DNA of 64,000 nt from Altererythrobacter aquiaggeris (GTDB taxonomy: Bacteria; Pseudomonadota; Alphaproteobacteria; Sphingomonadales; Sphingomonadaceae): NCBI RefSeq assembly GCF_037154015.1, contig NZ_JBANRL010000001.1, positions 2,294,001 to 2,358,000 on the forward strand, written 5' to 3'. The position numbers and the translations under genes are program-made. Below, piece by piece: positions 6,985 to 16,004 of the stretch. Numbering within the stretch: position 1 is the stretch's first letter; every line of letters begins with the position of its first letter. The notes under the pieces are model-generated. The model ran no database searches and was not told the DNA's origin. It saw only the letters and a program-made list of their open reading frames with translations.

Positions 6985-8274
6985 TTAGGGTTGCAACTGG
7001 GTCGGACTTTCGGCCGCGCTTACCACGCCTCCTGCCCGATCGACGGCGCTGGTGACCGCGACATTCATCGTCACATTGGCAATTGTGCGCATAATATCGG
7101 GCAACATTTCGACCGCTACCAGCAAGGCGAGCGGTTCGACCGGCACCCCCATCGCCAAGGCGATCGGCCCGATCGAGACGACAAAACTGATCGATCCGGG
7201 CAAGCTTACCGACCCGATGCTTATCACAAGCGCCACCGCGATACCGGCTGCGAGGGTGACCGGGGTCAATTCCGTGCCTGTCAGATAGGCGACATATATT
7301 GCCACAGCCAGGTTCATTGCCGGACTGGTGGCGCGAAAAATCGCCACCGCCAGCGGCAGCACGAAATCAGCAGTCGTTTCGCGCAGTTCCAGCCTTCGCG
7401 CACTGTCGAGCATGGCCGGCAGACTGGCGAGCGAACTTTGCGTTGACAGCGCAACCGCCTGCGCGGGGATCATTGCGCGCGCAAATTTCAGCGGGCTTTG
7501 GCCGCCCGCCAAGCCAGCCAGCAAATAGGCAGCGACCAACACAATCGCGCCCATCGCCGAAACAGCAAGAATATAGTGCCCGAGCGCCGCAATCGCGCCG
7601 CCCCCGCTCTTCGCCGCAACTCCCAACGCCAGCGCAAACACGCCTACAGGCGCAACCCACAGCACCCAGCCGATAATCACCAGCATGGCATTGCCCAGCG
7701 CGTGAAAGAAGCCCAGCAATGTCTCGCGCTGCACTGCCGGAATCCGCGACATTGCCACAGAAAACAACACCAGAAAGATGACCAGCGGCAGCATCGCCGT
7801 TTCCGCCGCCGCGGCAAAAATATTCGGCGCAATCAGCGACGCGATAAAATCGCCAATCGGCGGCACCACCTGCTCGCCGATTTCCTGCGTGCCCAGCACA
7901 CCTTGCGCGGAGCCGGGGATCGGAAAGGCCTGCAACAGCAGCGGCATGGCGATAACCGAAGCCGTCCCGCTGAAGATCAACACGGCAAATATCCATCCCA
8001 GGGTCCGCCGCGCAGCCTGACCCGCTCTGGCAGTATCCAGCATTTGCGAAATACCCATCACCAGCAATGCGGCGACCAACGGGATGATGGTCATTTGCAG
8101 CGCGCGCAGCCACAGCGTGCCGACAGGCCCGGCTACGGCCAGAACCGGTTCAATCGCCGGACTTTCCGCCAGCAGCATTCCCGCCGCCAGACCGGCAAGC
8201 AAACCCGCCAGTGTCCAGCCAGCCGGGAGTCTGAGCGACACCAGCTTCCGGTCATCCTGCGCAAGTCTATCCAT
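6985..8274 (-). CDS. Dicarboxylate/amino acid:cation symporter (DAACS), divergent member
   Basis: 429 residues with about eight membrane helices and two hairpin loops. HP1 carries a serine-rich TQSSLASLPAM. Helix 7 has FRATSPAMN instead of the usual NMxGT sodium motif, and the last helix has EMLPDIMRTIANVTMN, which keeps the substrate-binding D, R and N but has N where the usual sodium-coordinating D stands. It likely imports a dicarboxylate or amino acid, but the coupling ion is uncertain. Two adjacent ATGs exist (8277, 8274); AGGGGG five bases before 8274 favours that one. It is divergent from glmM. Confidence 0.85.
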   Translation of the reverse strand: MDRLAQDDRKLVSLRLPAGWTLAGLLAGLAAGMLLAESPAIEPVLAVAGPVGTLWLRALQMTIIPLVAALLVMGISQMLDTARAGQAARRTLGWIFAVLIFSGTASVIAMPLLLQAFPIPGSAQGVLGTQEIGEQVVPPIGDFIASLIAPNIFAAAAETAMLPLVIFLVLFSVAMSRIPAVQRETLLGFFHALGNAMLVIIGWVLWVAPVGVFALALGVAAKSGGGAIAALGHYILAVSAMGAIVLVAAYLLAGLAGGQSPLKFARAMIPAQAVALSTQSSLASLPAMLDSARRLELRETTADFVLPLAVAIFRATSPAMNLAVAIYVAYLTGTELTPVTLAAGIAVALVISIGSVSLPGSISFVVSIGPIALAMGVPVEPLALLVAVEMLPDIMRTIANVTMNVAVTSAVDRAGGVVSAAESPTQLQP

Positions 8275-8359
8275 CATGGCCCCCTGTTACCGCGCGTGAC
8301 ATTAGCGCCGACACGCGGCATGGCAATCCGCGAAACGCAACCCGCATGAAGGCTTGGAA

Positions 8360-9697
8360 ATGACGCGCAAATATTTCGGAACAGACGGTATCCGTGGCCG
8401 GACAAATGAAGGCGTCATGACGCCCGATATCGTCATGCGTGTGGGCCAGGCTGCCGGACGCCATTTTCTGCGCGGAGAACACCGGCACCGCGTGGTGATC
8501 GGTAAAGACACGCGTCTGTCTGGTTACATGATGGAAAGCGCGCTGGTCGCCGGATTTACCAGCGTTGGCATGGATGTGGTTATGACCGGCCCCCTGCCCA
8601 CCCCCGCCGTGGCGCTGCTCACCCGCGAAATGCGCGCCGATATCGGGGTGATGATTTCGGCCAGCCACAATCCCTATGAAGACAATGGCATCAAACTGTT
8701 CGGGCCCGACGGTTTCAAACTTTCGGACGAGGACGAGGTGGCTATCGAAGCCGCGCTGGACCGGCAGTCGCGGCTCGCCCCGGCAACCGAAATCGGCCGC
8801 GCGAGGCGGATCGACGACGCGCGCGGACGCTACATCCACGCAATCAAGCAATCGGTTGCGGAAGATGTCCGGTTCGATAATCTGAAAGTCGTGGTCGATT
8901 GTGCCAATGGTGCGGCGTATCAGGTCGCGCCCTCGGCGATTTGGGAACTTGGTGCGGACGTGATTGCAATCGGCACCGAACCCAACGGCATCAATATCAA
9001 TAAGGATGTCGGTTCGACCTCGCTCGAAGCGCTAAAGGCGCGCGTCCTGTCCGAAAAGGCCGATGTGGGTATTGCGCTGGACGGCGACGCTGACAGGCTG
9101 ATTGTCGTCGATGAAAAAGGCCAGACTGTGGACGGCGACCAACTGATGGCGCTGATCGCTACACGGCGGGCCTTGCGCGGCGATCTGAAAGGCGGCGGGA
9201 TTGTCGCCACGGTAATGTCGAACCTGGGGCTCGAACGTTACCTGACAGAACAGGGTCTGGTGCTTGAACGTACCAAAGTGGGCGACAGGCACGTGCTGGA
9301 ACGGATGCGCGAAGGCGGCTTCAACGTGGGCGGCGAACAGTCGGGACATATGATCCTGCTTGATTACGGCACAACGGGCGATGGCACGGTTGCCGCGCTG
9401 CAAGTCCTATCGGCGCTCGTCAGGATCGGCAAACCCGCGAGCGAAGTTTTGCATTTGTTCGATCCGGTGCCGCAACTGCTCAAGAATGTGCGTTATTCGG
9501 GCGGCGCTCCGCTCGAGAATGAAACCGTGAAAGACTGTATTGCCAGTGCCGAAGCCGAGCTTGCGGGCAAGGGCCGGCTGGTCATCCGCGCATCGGGCAC
9601 AGAACCGGTCATCCGGGTGATGGCAGAAGGCGATGACAAGGCTCAGGTCCACCAGATCGTCGACCGGATATGCACCGCTGTCGAGGCTGCTGTGTGA
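8360..9697 (+). CDS. glmM: Phosphoglucosamine mutase
   Basis: 445 residues, normal for the family. GlmM converts glucosamine-6-phosphate to glucosamine-1-phosphate on the way to UDP-GlcNAc for peptidoglycan and lipid A. Seen: the N-terminal [10 protein letters not shown], the active-site phosphoserine loop [15 protein letters not shown], the Mg2+ site DGDADR, the sugar loop GGEQSGH and the C-terminal phosphate-binding [12 protein letters not shown]. The ATG at 8360 has AAGG seven bases upstream; a TTG two codons earlier is less likely. The stop overlaps the thiD start as TGATG, so the two genes are translationally coupled. Confidence 0.97.
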   Translation: MTRKYFGTDGIRGRTNEGVMTPDIVMRVGQAAGRHFLRGEHRHRVVIGKDTRLSGYMMESALVAGFTSVGMDVVMTGPLPTPAVALLTREMRADIGVMISASHNPYEDNGIKLFGPDGFKLSDEDEVAIEAALDRQSRLAPATEIGRARRIDDARGRYIHAIKQSVAEDVRFDNLKVVVDCANGAAYQVAPSAIWELGADVIAIGTEPNGININKDVGSTSLEALKARVLSEKADVGIALDGDADRLIVVDEKGQTVDGDQLMALIATRRALRGDLKGGGIVATVMSNLGLERYLTEQGLVLERTKVGDRHVLERMREGGFNVGGEQSGHMILLDYGTTGDGTVAALQVLSALVRIGKPASEVLHLFDPVPQLLKNVRYSGGAPLENETVKDCIASAEAELAGKGRLVIRASGTEPVIRVMAEGDDKAQVHQIVDRICTAVEAAV

Positions 9698-10509
9698 TGG
9701 CAGCGACGAATGCGCCCCCACGGATACCACCGCGCATTCTGTCGATCGCCGGATCGGATAGCTCGGGCGGGGCGGGAATACAGGCTGATATCAAGACAAT
9801 CACGATGCTGGGCGGTTATGCGATGACCGCGATTACCGCGGTCACTGCGCAGAATTCTACCGGGGTGGATGCGATCGAGGTCCTATCGCGCGATCTGATC
9901 GACCGCCAGATCGCCGCATGTGTTGACGATATCGGGGTCGATGCCGTTAAGATCGGGATGCTCGGCTCACCCGAAATTGCCAAAACACTGGCTGACCGCC
10001 TGCAATGGCTGGGCGTCCCGATTGTCTTCGATCCGGTCATGGTCGCAACCAGCGGCGCCATTCTGGCCGATGACAAGACGATCAGCGGGTTTCGCCGCCT
10101 GCTGGGAATGGCGACACTTGTGACTCCCAACCTGCCCGAACTGGAAGCGCTGACCGCGATGCCCGTCAGCAACAAGGACGAGATTTTTGCAGCGGCCACG
10201 GCATTGTCGGATCGCCATGATTGCGCCGTGCTGGCCAAAGGCGGTCACGGGACCGATGGCTCCGTCCGCGATTTGCTGGTCACCCCCCGGTCCCGCGCCG
10301 TGTCGTTCGAACATGCCCGGATCGAAACCCGTCATACGCACGGCACCGGCTGCACGCTATCGAGCGCGATTGCGACGTTGCTTGGACACGGTCAGAGCAC
10401 CGAACACGCCATCCGACTAGCACGGCAATATGTTTTCAAAGCCATCGAAAACGCACCCGGTTTCGGCGCAGGGTCCGGGCCGCTCGGCCATCAGGCGGTC
10501 AGGTTCTGA
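9697..10509 (+). CDS. thiD: Bifunctional hydroxymethylpyrimidine/phosphomethylpyrimidine kinase
   Basis: 270 residues of the ribokinase-like ThiD family. It phosphorylates HMP and HMP-phosphate to HMP-diphosphate for thiamine synthesis. Visible motifs are the N-terminal SIAGSDSSGGAGIQADIKT, the substrate loop TAQNSTGV, DPVMVATSG, and the anion-hole signature HGTGCTLSSAIA with its catalytic cysteine. The ATG at 9697 overlaps the glmM stop. No TPP riboswitch is seen upstream, as expected for a gene coupled to glmM. It is convergent with the LOG-family gene, the two stops lying next to each other. Confidence 0.95.
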   Translation: MAATNAPPRIPPRILSIAGSDSSGGAGIQADIKTITMLGGYAMTAITAVTAQNSTGVDAIEVLSRDLIDRQIAACVDDIGVDAVKIGMLGSPEIAKTLADRLQWLGVPIVFDPVMVATSGAILADDKTISGFRRLLGMATLVTPNLPELEALTAMPVSNKDEIFAAATALSDRHDCAVLAKGGHGTDGSVRDLLVTPRSRAVSFEHARIETRHTHGTGCTLSSAIATLLGHGQSTEHAIRLARQYVFKAIENAPGFGAGSGPLGHQAVRF

Positions 10510-11385
10510 CTAGCTTTCAAGCTCGTAGAACTCGGCGATACATTTCCAGGCCTCATCAGCCGTCTCGCACCATGTGAACAGTTCCAGATCTTCGTGATTG
10601 ATCGTGCCTTCATCGGCCAGCGCTTCGAAATCGATGACTTTGGTCCAGAATTCCTTGCCGAACAAAACAATCGGGATGGGCTTCATCTTGCCGGTCTGGA
10701 TCAACGTCAGCAGCTCAAAGAATTCGTCGAATGTGCCAAATCCGCCAGGAAAAACCGCAACCGCACGCGCCCGTAACAAAAAGTGCATTTTACGCAGGGC
10801 AAAATAATGGAAGTTAAGCGAGAGATAAGGTGTGACGTAGGAATTGGGGGCTTGTTCGTGCGGCAGGATGATATTGAGGCCGATGGATTCGGCCCCCGCA
10901 TCCGATGCCCCGCGATTGGCGGCTTCCATGATTGACGGACCGCCGCCCGAACAAACGACAAATTGCCGTTTTCCGTCCTCGATCAGCGATTTCTCGCTTA
11001 CGAGGCGGGCCAGAGCGCGCGCTTCCTCATAATATTTGGCCTTCGCGGCCAGGCGTTCGGCCACCGCCTTGTTTTCCGGGCTGGCATTCGCAACGCTGGC
11101 CTCGGCTTCTTCCTGCGACGGGATCCGGGCAGATCCGTACATCACCAGCGTGGATCCCACCCCCGCTTCGTCCAGCAACATTTCCGGCTTTAGCAGTTCA
11201 AGCTGAAAACGCACCGGGCGCAATTCTTCGCGCAACATGAAATCCACATCCTGAAACGCCAGCTTATAGGCCGGATGCTGTGTCTGCGGGGTTTGTGCGG
11301 GGGAGGTTACTGCGGTTTTGGCTTCGACTTTTGCCGGATAGAACCTGCGGCCGGTCAATTCGTGATCCTGGTTTTTTTCTGTCAT
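10510..11385 (-). CDS. LOG-family Rossmann-fold protein (TIGR00730 type)
   Basis: 291 residues. The core has GGGPSIMEAANRGA and the family signature PGGFGTFDEFFE, the nucleotide-binding and catalytic motif of LOG (lysine decarboxylase-like) phosphoribohydrolases that cut the ribose-phosphate bond of nucleoside monophosphates. An N-terminal segment of about 90 residues precedes the core, as in the longer bacterial group. I chose ATG 11385; the frame runs on upstream but would cross the tRNA-Gln gene. In bacteria that are not plant symbionts the substrate is uncertain, and a cytokinin role should not be assumed. Confidence 0.88.
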   Translation of the reverse strand: MTEKNQDHELTGRRFYPAKVEAKTAVTSPAQTPQTQHPAYKLAFQDVDFMLREELRPVRFQLELLKPEMLLDEAGVGSTLVMYGSARIPSQEEAEASVANASPENKAVAERLAAKAKYYEEARALARLVSEKSLIEDGKRQFVVCSGGGPSIMEAANRGASDAGAESIGLNIILPHEQAPNSYVTPYLSLNFHYFALRKMHFLLRARAVAVFPGGFGTFDEFFELLTLIQTGKMKPIPIVLFGKEFWTKVIDFEALADEGTINHEDLELFTWCETADEAWKCIAEFYELES

Positions 11386-11442
11386 GTGTTGCGCCCTAAG
11401 CGCGGTGGCCTGACCGGGCAAGACAGGATATGACAGGAAAGC

Positions 11443-11516
11443 TGGATGCCCCGTGAGGATTCGAACCTCAATTGACGGAGTCAGAGTCCGTAGTCTTACC
11501 ATTAGACGACAGGGCA
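11443..11516 (-). tRNA. tRNA-Gln (anticodon CTG)
   Basis: On the minus strand the cloverleaf closes with acceptor arm TGCCCTG/CGGGGCA (one T-G pair), anticodon arm ACGGA-CTCTGAC-TCCGT with CTG anticodon, and T-arm TGAGG-TTCGAAT-CCTCA. The discriminator is T and the CCA end is encoded at 11443-11445. CTG reads CAG codons, so this is glutamine. Confidence 0.96.
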
Positions 11517-11707
11517 ACCGGAAGGGCGCGCATTTAGGTTTGCCAGACGGCGCGGTCAAGACCGGTTTTATAAAGGCCCCTTGTCCCTCCGCGTTTTTCC
11601 GAACCTGCGCTGCACAAATCCTACCGCACTTGCCGCAAAGCCCCGCCCCCGCTAGCGTCCATGACAGGTGCTCGTGATTTTCACGGGTGAAAGTGAAAGC
11701 AAGTGTA

Positions 11708-12904
11708 ATGGCGGATCATTCTCCGCCGGACGGCCGCAGCGGTAGAAAATCCATGCGGGGCAAAAAAGGACGCGGTGTGGCCGATTTCCGGCCCGGTCGC
11801 CCTTCGCAGCCCGAATCCCGGCCCCCCGGCAAACCCGCAGAAGGCTCGTCCAATGGTGCGGCGGGTCAAAAATCCCGTGCAGATGGCAAACAGACATATT
11901 TTGCCCGCCGGCAAGCATATGCAGCGCTGGATCTGGGAACGAACAACTGCCGGCTGCTGATTGCCAGACCTGCAGGCGAAGATTTTACCGTGATCGACGC
12001 GTTCAGCAGAGTGGTAAAACTGGGCGAGGGTCTGGCAGAGAGCGGAAGGCTCAGCGACGAGGCGATGGACCGGGCGCTGGGGGCGCTCAGGGTATGCGCC
12101 GACAAATTGAAACGCCGCAGCGTCCATCTGGCCCGCTCAGTCGCGACAGAGGCGTGTCGCCGTGCGGAAAACGGCGCCGAATTCATCAACCGCGTACGCG
12201 AAGAAACCGGGATCGTCCTCGATATCATCTCTGCACAGGAGGAAGCGCGGCTGGCCGTGCTGGGCTGCCATGTGCTGCTGGCCGAAGGGCCCAGTCCGGC
12301 GGTCATATTCGACATTGGTGGTGGTTCGACCGAACTGGTTCTTATTGAACCCGGCGATCCGATCCCGCGCATTCTGGACTGGCAGTCGGTGCCGTGGGGT
12401 GTTGTCTCGCTGACCGAAACGGTCGGTACCGGCGAAGACACCTCCGAAATCCGTGCGCAGCGCTACGCGCGGATGCGGCAGCTCGTTGGCGACAGCTTTG
12501 CCCAGTTTGCGAAACGGATCGCACCGGCGCAGGTCGATGACATGCGGCTGCTGGGCACCAGCGGGACGGTAACGACGCTTGCCAGTCTGCATCTGCAATT
12601 GCCGCAATATGACCGGCGCGCAGTCGATGGGCTGATTATTCCCACGCAATCGATGCGCGACATCAATAGCCGGCTGGCGACCATGACGCTGGCCGAGCGG
12701 GCACAGCTGCCCACTATCGGCCGCGACCGCGCGGAAATGGTTGTGGCAGGTTGCGCCATTCTTGATGCAATTCTGGATATCTGGCCGGCCCACCGGCTCG
12801 GCGTTGCCGATCGCGGCATCCGTGAAGGCATTTTGCGCAGTCTGATGACAGCAGAAAATGATGGCCGGGCTGCGGCTGAAAAATTGCGCGGAGACAAGCA
12901 ATGA
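11708..12904 (+). CDS. Ppx/GppA family phosphatase (exopolyphosphatase-like)
   Basis: 398 residues. After a basic, low-complexity N-terminal tail of about 70 residues comes an ASKHA-fold domain with phosphate loops AALDLGTNNCRLLIA and VIFDIGGGSTELVL, and LGTSGTVTTLASL. The family removes terminal phosphate from polyphosphate or pppGpp. Only the catalytic ASKHA part is present, as in the short alphaproteobacterial form; the C-terminal HD-like domain of E. coli Ppx is missing. ATG 11708 was chosen over a GTG at 11687; neither has a strong ribosome site. Its stop overlaps the rlmE start as ATGA. Confidence 0.88.
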   Translation: MADHSPPDGRSGRKSMRGKKGRGVADFRPGRPSQPESRPPGKPAEGSSNGAAGQKSRADGKQTYFARRQAYAALDLGTNNCRLLIARPAGEDFTVIDAFSRVVKLGEGLAESGRLSDEAMDRALGALRVCADKLKRRSVHLARSVATEACRRAENGAEFINRVREETGIVLDIISAQEEARLAVLGCHVLLAEGPSPAVIFDIGGGSTELVLIEPGDPIPRILDWQSVPWGVVSLTETVGTGEDTSEIRAQRYARMRQLVGDSFAQFAKRIAPAQVDDMRLLGTSGTVTTLASLHLQLPQYDRRAVDGLIIPTQSMRDINSRLATMTLAERAQLPTIGRDRAEMVVAGCAILDAILDIWPAHRLGVADRGIREGILRSLMTAENDGRAAAEKLRGDKQ

Positions 12905-13605
12905 GCAGATCCGGCAAAAACCCCGATCGCAAGGTCCGGACAGCAAAGAAGCGTACTGCATCATCGACACGCTGGCTGGAACGGCAGTTGAACGACCCCT
13001 ATGTCAAACAGGCGAAAGCCGACGGCTATCGGAGCCGCGCGGCCTACAAGCTGATCGAACTGGACGAAAAGTTCCACATCCTCAAAGGCAGCAAGCGCGT
13101 GGTCGATCTGGGTATTACGCCCGGCGGCTGGAGCCAGGTGGTCCGCAAGGTTGCGCCGAAAGCTGCGATTGTGGGGATCGATCTGCTGGAAACCGATCCC
13201 ATCGAAGGCGTCACGATTTTCCAGATGGATTTCATGGATGACAAGGCGCCCGCCTTATTGGCCGAAACGCTCGACGGGCCGCCCGATCTGGTCATGTCGG
13301 ATATGGCGGCCAACACCGTGGGGCATAAGCAAACCGATCATTTGCGGACAATGGGCCTGGTCGAGGCCGCAGCCTGGTTTGCTGCCGACAATCTGGCCAA
13401 GGGCGGCACGTTCATCGCCAAAGTGCTGGCCGGCGGGACCGACAAGGACTTGCTAGATTTGTTGAAAAAGCATTTCACCACCGTCAAACACGCCAAACCA
13501 CCCGCGAGCCGCAAGGGCAGTTCCGAATGGTACGTGGTTGCTCAGGGATTCAAGGGCAAGCGCGCGCAAACCGCGCCGCCACCCACTCTACTCTGGCCTA
13601 GTTAG
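12901..13605 (+). CDS. rlmE: 23S rRNA (uridine-2552-2'-O) methyltransferase
   Basis: 234 residues of the RrmJ/FtsJ family, which 2'-O-methylates U2552 of 23S rRNA in the 50S subunit using S-adenosylmethionine. Seen: SRAAYKLIELDEKFHIL with the first catalytic lysine, SAM loop DLGITPGGWSQVV, the catalytic aspartate in VMSDMA, the second lysine in FIAKVLAGG, and the glutamate near SSEWYVVAQGF, completing K-D-K-E. The SAM loop reads ITPGG where E. coli has AAPGG. The ATG overlaps the ppx/gppA stop, and the 3' end overlaps the convergent cytochrome gene by 8 bases. Confidence 0.95.
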   Translation: MSRSGKNPDRKVRTAKKRTASSTRWLERQLNDPYVKQAKADGYRSRAAYKLIELDEKFHILKGSKRVVDLGITPGGWSQVVRKVAPKAAIVGIDLLETDPIEGVTIFQMDFMDDKAPALLAETLDGPPDLVMSDMAANTVGHKQTDHLRTMGLVEAAAWFAADNLAKGGTFIAKVLAGGTDKDLLDLLKKHFTTVKHAKPPASRKGSSEWYVVAQGFKGKRAQTAPPPTLLWPS

Positions 13606-14251
13606 CCGGAACCGGCTGCGCCGCGCCCATTGCTCCGGCAGCCTCTACAGCGCTCGCATCGGCACCTTCTACTGCACCCGGGCCGGCACCCGGTGCCTCT
13701 TCAGTTTCGGTCTCCGCCGGCGCTTCTTCGGCAACTGCCGGAAGCGGGATGTTCGACCCCTTGGAGTTCATGTAAACGATGACATCCGCACGGTCTTCGA
13801 TCTTGGACAGTCCGGCAAAGCTCATTTTGGTGCCCGAAGCGAACGCCTTGGGGCTTTTCAGCCAGGCATCCATGTTTTCGAAATCCCAGTTTCCACCGTG
13901 GCCCGACAGAGCCGAACTGTAAACGAAACCTGCCGCATGTTTACCGACCGGCACACCCATGATGCCGTAAAGATTGGGTCCGATGCCGTTGGCGCCGCCC
14001 TGATCGATCGTATGGCAAGACTGGCATTTCGCGAACACCTTCTCGCCCCTGGCTACGTCTGCGGTGGACAATACCATTGCCAGCGAAGGTCCGTCTTCGC
14101 CGCCTTCAGAAGATACCACGCCCTCGATCGGGTAAGCCATTTCTTCCGGGCGTTCGGTCGAAAACACGCGCATCGATATGCTGGAAAGACCAAGGGCCAC
14201 GACCCCTGCAAACAGAACCCAGCCGGCTGTGGTATTGAAACGGTCGCCCAT
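13598..14251 (-). CDS. Membrane-anchored class I cytochrome c
   Basis: 217 residues. An uncleaved N-terminal membrane helix (about 8-28) is followed by a mono-haem cytochrome c domain. The haem attachment site CQSCH is at about residues 76-80 and the distal ligand methionine is in GTKMSFAGL. A tail of about 45 residues rich in Ala, Glu and Pro follows the domain. The layout is like CycM/cytochrome c552, which shuttles electrons between the bc1 complex and terminal oxidases on the periplasmic face. No oxidase genes are in the window. It is divergent from pheA and convergent with rlmE. Confidence 0.9.
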   Translation of the reverse strand: MGDRFNTTAGWVLFAGVVALGLSSISMRVFSTERPEEMAYPIEGVVSSEGGEDGPSLAMVLSTADVARGEKVFAKCQSCHTIDQGGANGIGPNLYGIMGVPVGKHAAGFVYSSALSGHGGNWDFENMDAWLKSPKAFASGTKMSFAGLSKIEDRADVIVYMNSKGSNIPLPAVAEEAPAETETEEAPGAGPGAVEGADASAVEAAGAMGAAQPVPAN

Positions 14252-14377
14252 TGCTTAAATTTTCCGCTTTGTAAAAGTTGATTGGTGCTTTGCCGCCGCA
14301 ATAGGCAGCCCCTGCACCATTCGCAAGGGCCAAGACGCTTGCCGAGTGCGAAGTGCGCCTATAATTGCCGCGCTATC

Positions 14378-15274
14378 ATGCAAAGTTTTCCCGCACCCGC
14401 TCTCGCCATGGTCGAAAAAATGCGCGCCGAGGCCGCCGCCGATCCCATGCGCGCGATCGCATGGCAGGGATCCCCCGGTGCCAATTCGCACCGCGCTGGG
14501 ATGGAGTTTGCGCCCGATGCATTGCCGTTGCCCAGCTTCAGTTTCGAAGACGCCATCGATGCGGTCAAGCAAGGCCGCGCCGGTTGTGCGATCATCCCGA
14601 TAGAAAACAGCCAGCATGGCCGGGTCGCCGATATCCATTTTCTGCTTCCCGAAAGCGGGCTGGCGATTGTGGCCGAACATTTCATGCCGATTACCCATGC
14701 GCTGATGGCGCTGGATACCAAGGGTCCGTTCGAGGCGGCATACAGCCATCCGCAGGCGCTGGGCCAGTCGCGCCACTATCTGCGCGAACGCGATATCGTG
14801 CCGCTCAATTACAGCGACACTGCCGGCGCGGCAGCCTTTGTTGCCGATAGCGGCAATCCGTTTATCGCGGCGATCGCGCCAAAAATTGCGGCCGACCTAT
14901 ATGGCTTGCAGATCATCGATGATCAGGTCGAAGATGCGAGCGACAATATGACCCGGTTTGTCGTGCTGGCAAAGGAAGGGCGCGATCCTGCCGAGCTGAA
15001 GGACGAGGTGGCGATGACCACTTTCATTTTTGAAGTGAAAAACATCCCCGCCGCCTTGTACAAGGCAATGGGCGGCTTTGCGACTAACGGCGTGAACATG
15101 ACCAAGCTGGAAAGTTACCAGAAAGGCGCCAGTTTCGCCGCCACCATGTTTTATGCCGATATCATCGGCGCGCCCGGTGATGCTGCGGTTGACCGTTCGC
15201 TGGATGAACTCGCATTCCACTGCAAGGAATTGCGGATTCTGGGGACTTATGCGCAGGCCAGGGAACGCGGCTGA
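14378..15274 (+). CDS. pheA: Prephenate dehydratase
   Basis: 298 residues. The enzyme converts prephenate to phenylpyruvate in phenylalanine synthesis. The catalytic PDT domain has IAWQGSPGANSHRA, IPIENSQHG and YSDTAGAA. The C-terminal ACT domain (about 200-290) contains FEVKNIPAALYKAMGGFA and LESYQKGASF (the ESRP-type region), the site of feedback inhibition by phenylalanine. There is no chorismate mutase domain. I chose ATG 14378; the frame is open for 32 codons upstream without a better site. Its end overlaps the next gene, so pheA is the likely first gene of the long operon that follows. Confidence 0.95.
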   Translation: MQSFPAPALAMVEKMRAEAAADPMRAIAWQGSPGANSHRAGMEFAPDALPLPSFSFEDAIDAVKQGRAGCAIIPIENSQHGRVADIHFLLPESGLAIVAEHFMPITHALMALDTKGPFEAAYSHPQALGQSRHYLRERDIVPLNYSDTAGAAAFVADSGNPFIAAIAPKIAADLYGLQIIDDQVEDASDNMTRFVVLAKEGRDPAELKDEVAMTTFIFEVKNIPAALYKAMGGFATNGVNMTKLESYQKGASFAATMFYADIIGAPGDAAVDRSLDELAFHCKELRILGTYAQARERG

Positions 15275-16004
15275 TCCGGTCTGCTGCCAACTATCGCCTT
15301 GCAGCCGCGCCCCAGTGACCACCGGGGCTGGTAACAATGCGGCTGTTCCGCCGGTGGAGGTCGTTCCGGCTACTGGATCCGGCGCAGCAACTGCCCGGAA
15401 TGCCGGAGACGAAAGCTGGCGCGACATTCGCGCGGACGAGAGCCTGCAATTTGCGCCCGTCCAGCCGCAGGCCCCTGACCCGCCCCCCGCATGGCTGCAA
15501 AATCTCTTCGACCTGCTGGGCGAGCTTTTTGCGCCTGTCGGGCAGACGATCGTCAATCTCTGGCCCGCCCTGAAATGGGTGCTGCTGGCGTTGGCCATCT
15601 CGCTGGTGCTTTGGCTGGTCTGGCGTCTGGTTGCGCCGCTGATCGGTGTATCGGCCGATGATGCCGAAGCGGATGACGCATGGACCCCGCAGCGTGAAGA
15701 TGTGCTTGCGCTGTTGAGCGAGGCTGACCGTTTGGCCGCGGAAGGACACTATGACGAAGCGGCGCACCTGCTGCTGAAACGCAGCGTTGGCCAGATCGCA
15801 GCCGCGCGCCCCGATTGGCTGGAGCCATCCAGCACCGCGCGGGAGATTGCCGCACTTGCGGCGCTTCCCGATAATGCGCGCCACGCTTTTGCGACCATCG
15901 CGCGACAAGTGGAACACAGCCTGTTCGCGCTGCGCCGGCTCAGCGCAGAAGACTGGCAGATCGCCCGCGCAGCCTATGCCGACTTTGCTTTGGAGCGGCT
16001 ATGA
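15249..16004 (+). CDS. DUF4129-like single-span membrane protein
   Basis: About 251 residues. A poorly conserved, proline-rich N-terminal region leads to one membrane helix near WVLLALAISLVLWLVWRLV. A cytoplasmic DUF4129-like domain follows, with LLSEADRLAAEGHYDEAAHLLLKR and the repeat-like helices typical of this family. Function is unknown; such genes sit beside DUF4350, MoxR and DUF58 genes in many bacteria. The start is uncertain: ATG 15249 overlaps pheA by 26 bases and has GGGG upstream, while GTG 15315 would give a shorter protein. Its stop overlaps the next start as ATGA. Confidence 0.75.
   Translation: MRRPGNAADPVCCQLSPCSRAPVTTGAGNNAAVPPVEVVPATGSGAATARNAGDESWRDIRADESLQFAPVQPQAPDPPPAWLQNLFDLLGELFAPVGQTIVNLWPALKWVLLALAISLVLWLVWRLVAPLIGVSADDAEADDAWTPQREDVLALLSEADRLAAEGHYDEAAHLLLKRSVGQIAAARPDWLEPSSTAREIAALAALPDNARHAFATIARQVEHSLFALRRLSAEDWQIARAAYADFALERL

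Noticed and set aside
6970-6994. Minus-strand GCAAC-N16-CGTT upstream of sodB, as a possible EcfG promoter
   Set aside because: The first element has a mismatch in a key base (GCAAC), and it lies in the 3' end of the symporter gene; dozens of such sites are expected by chance.
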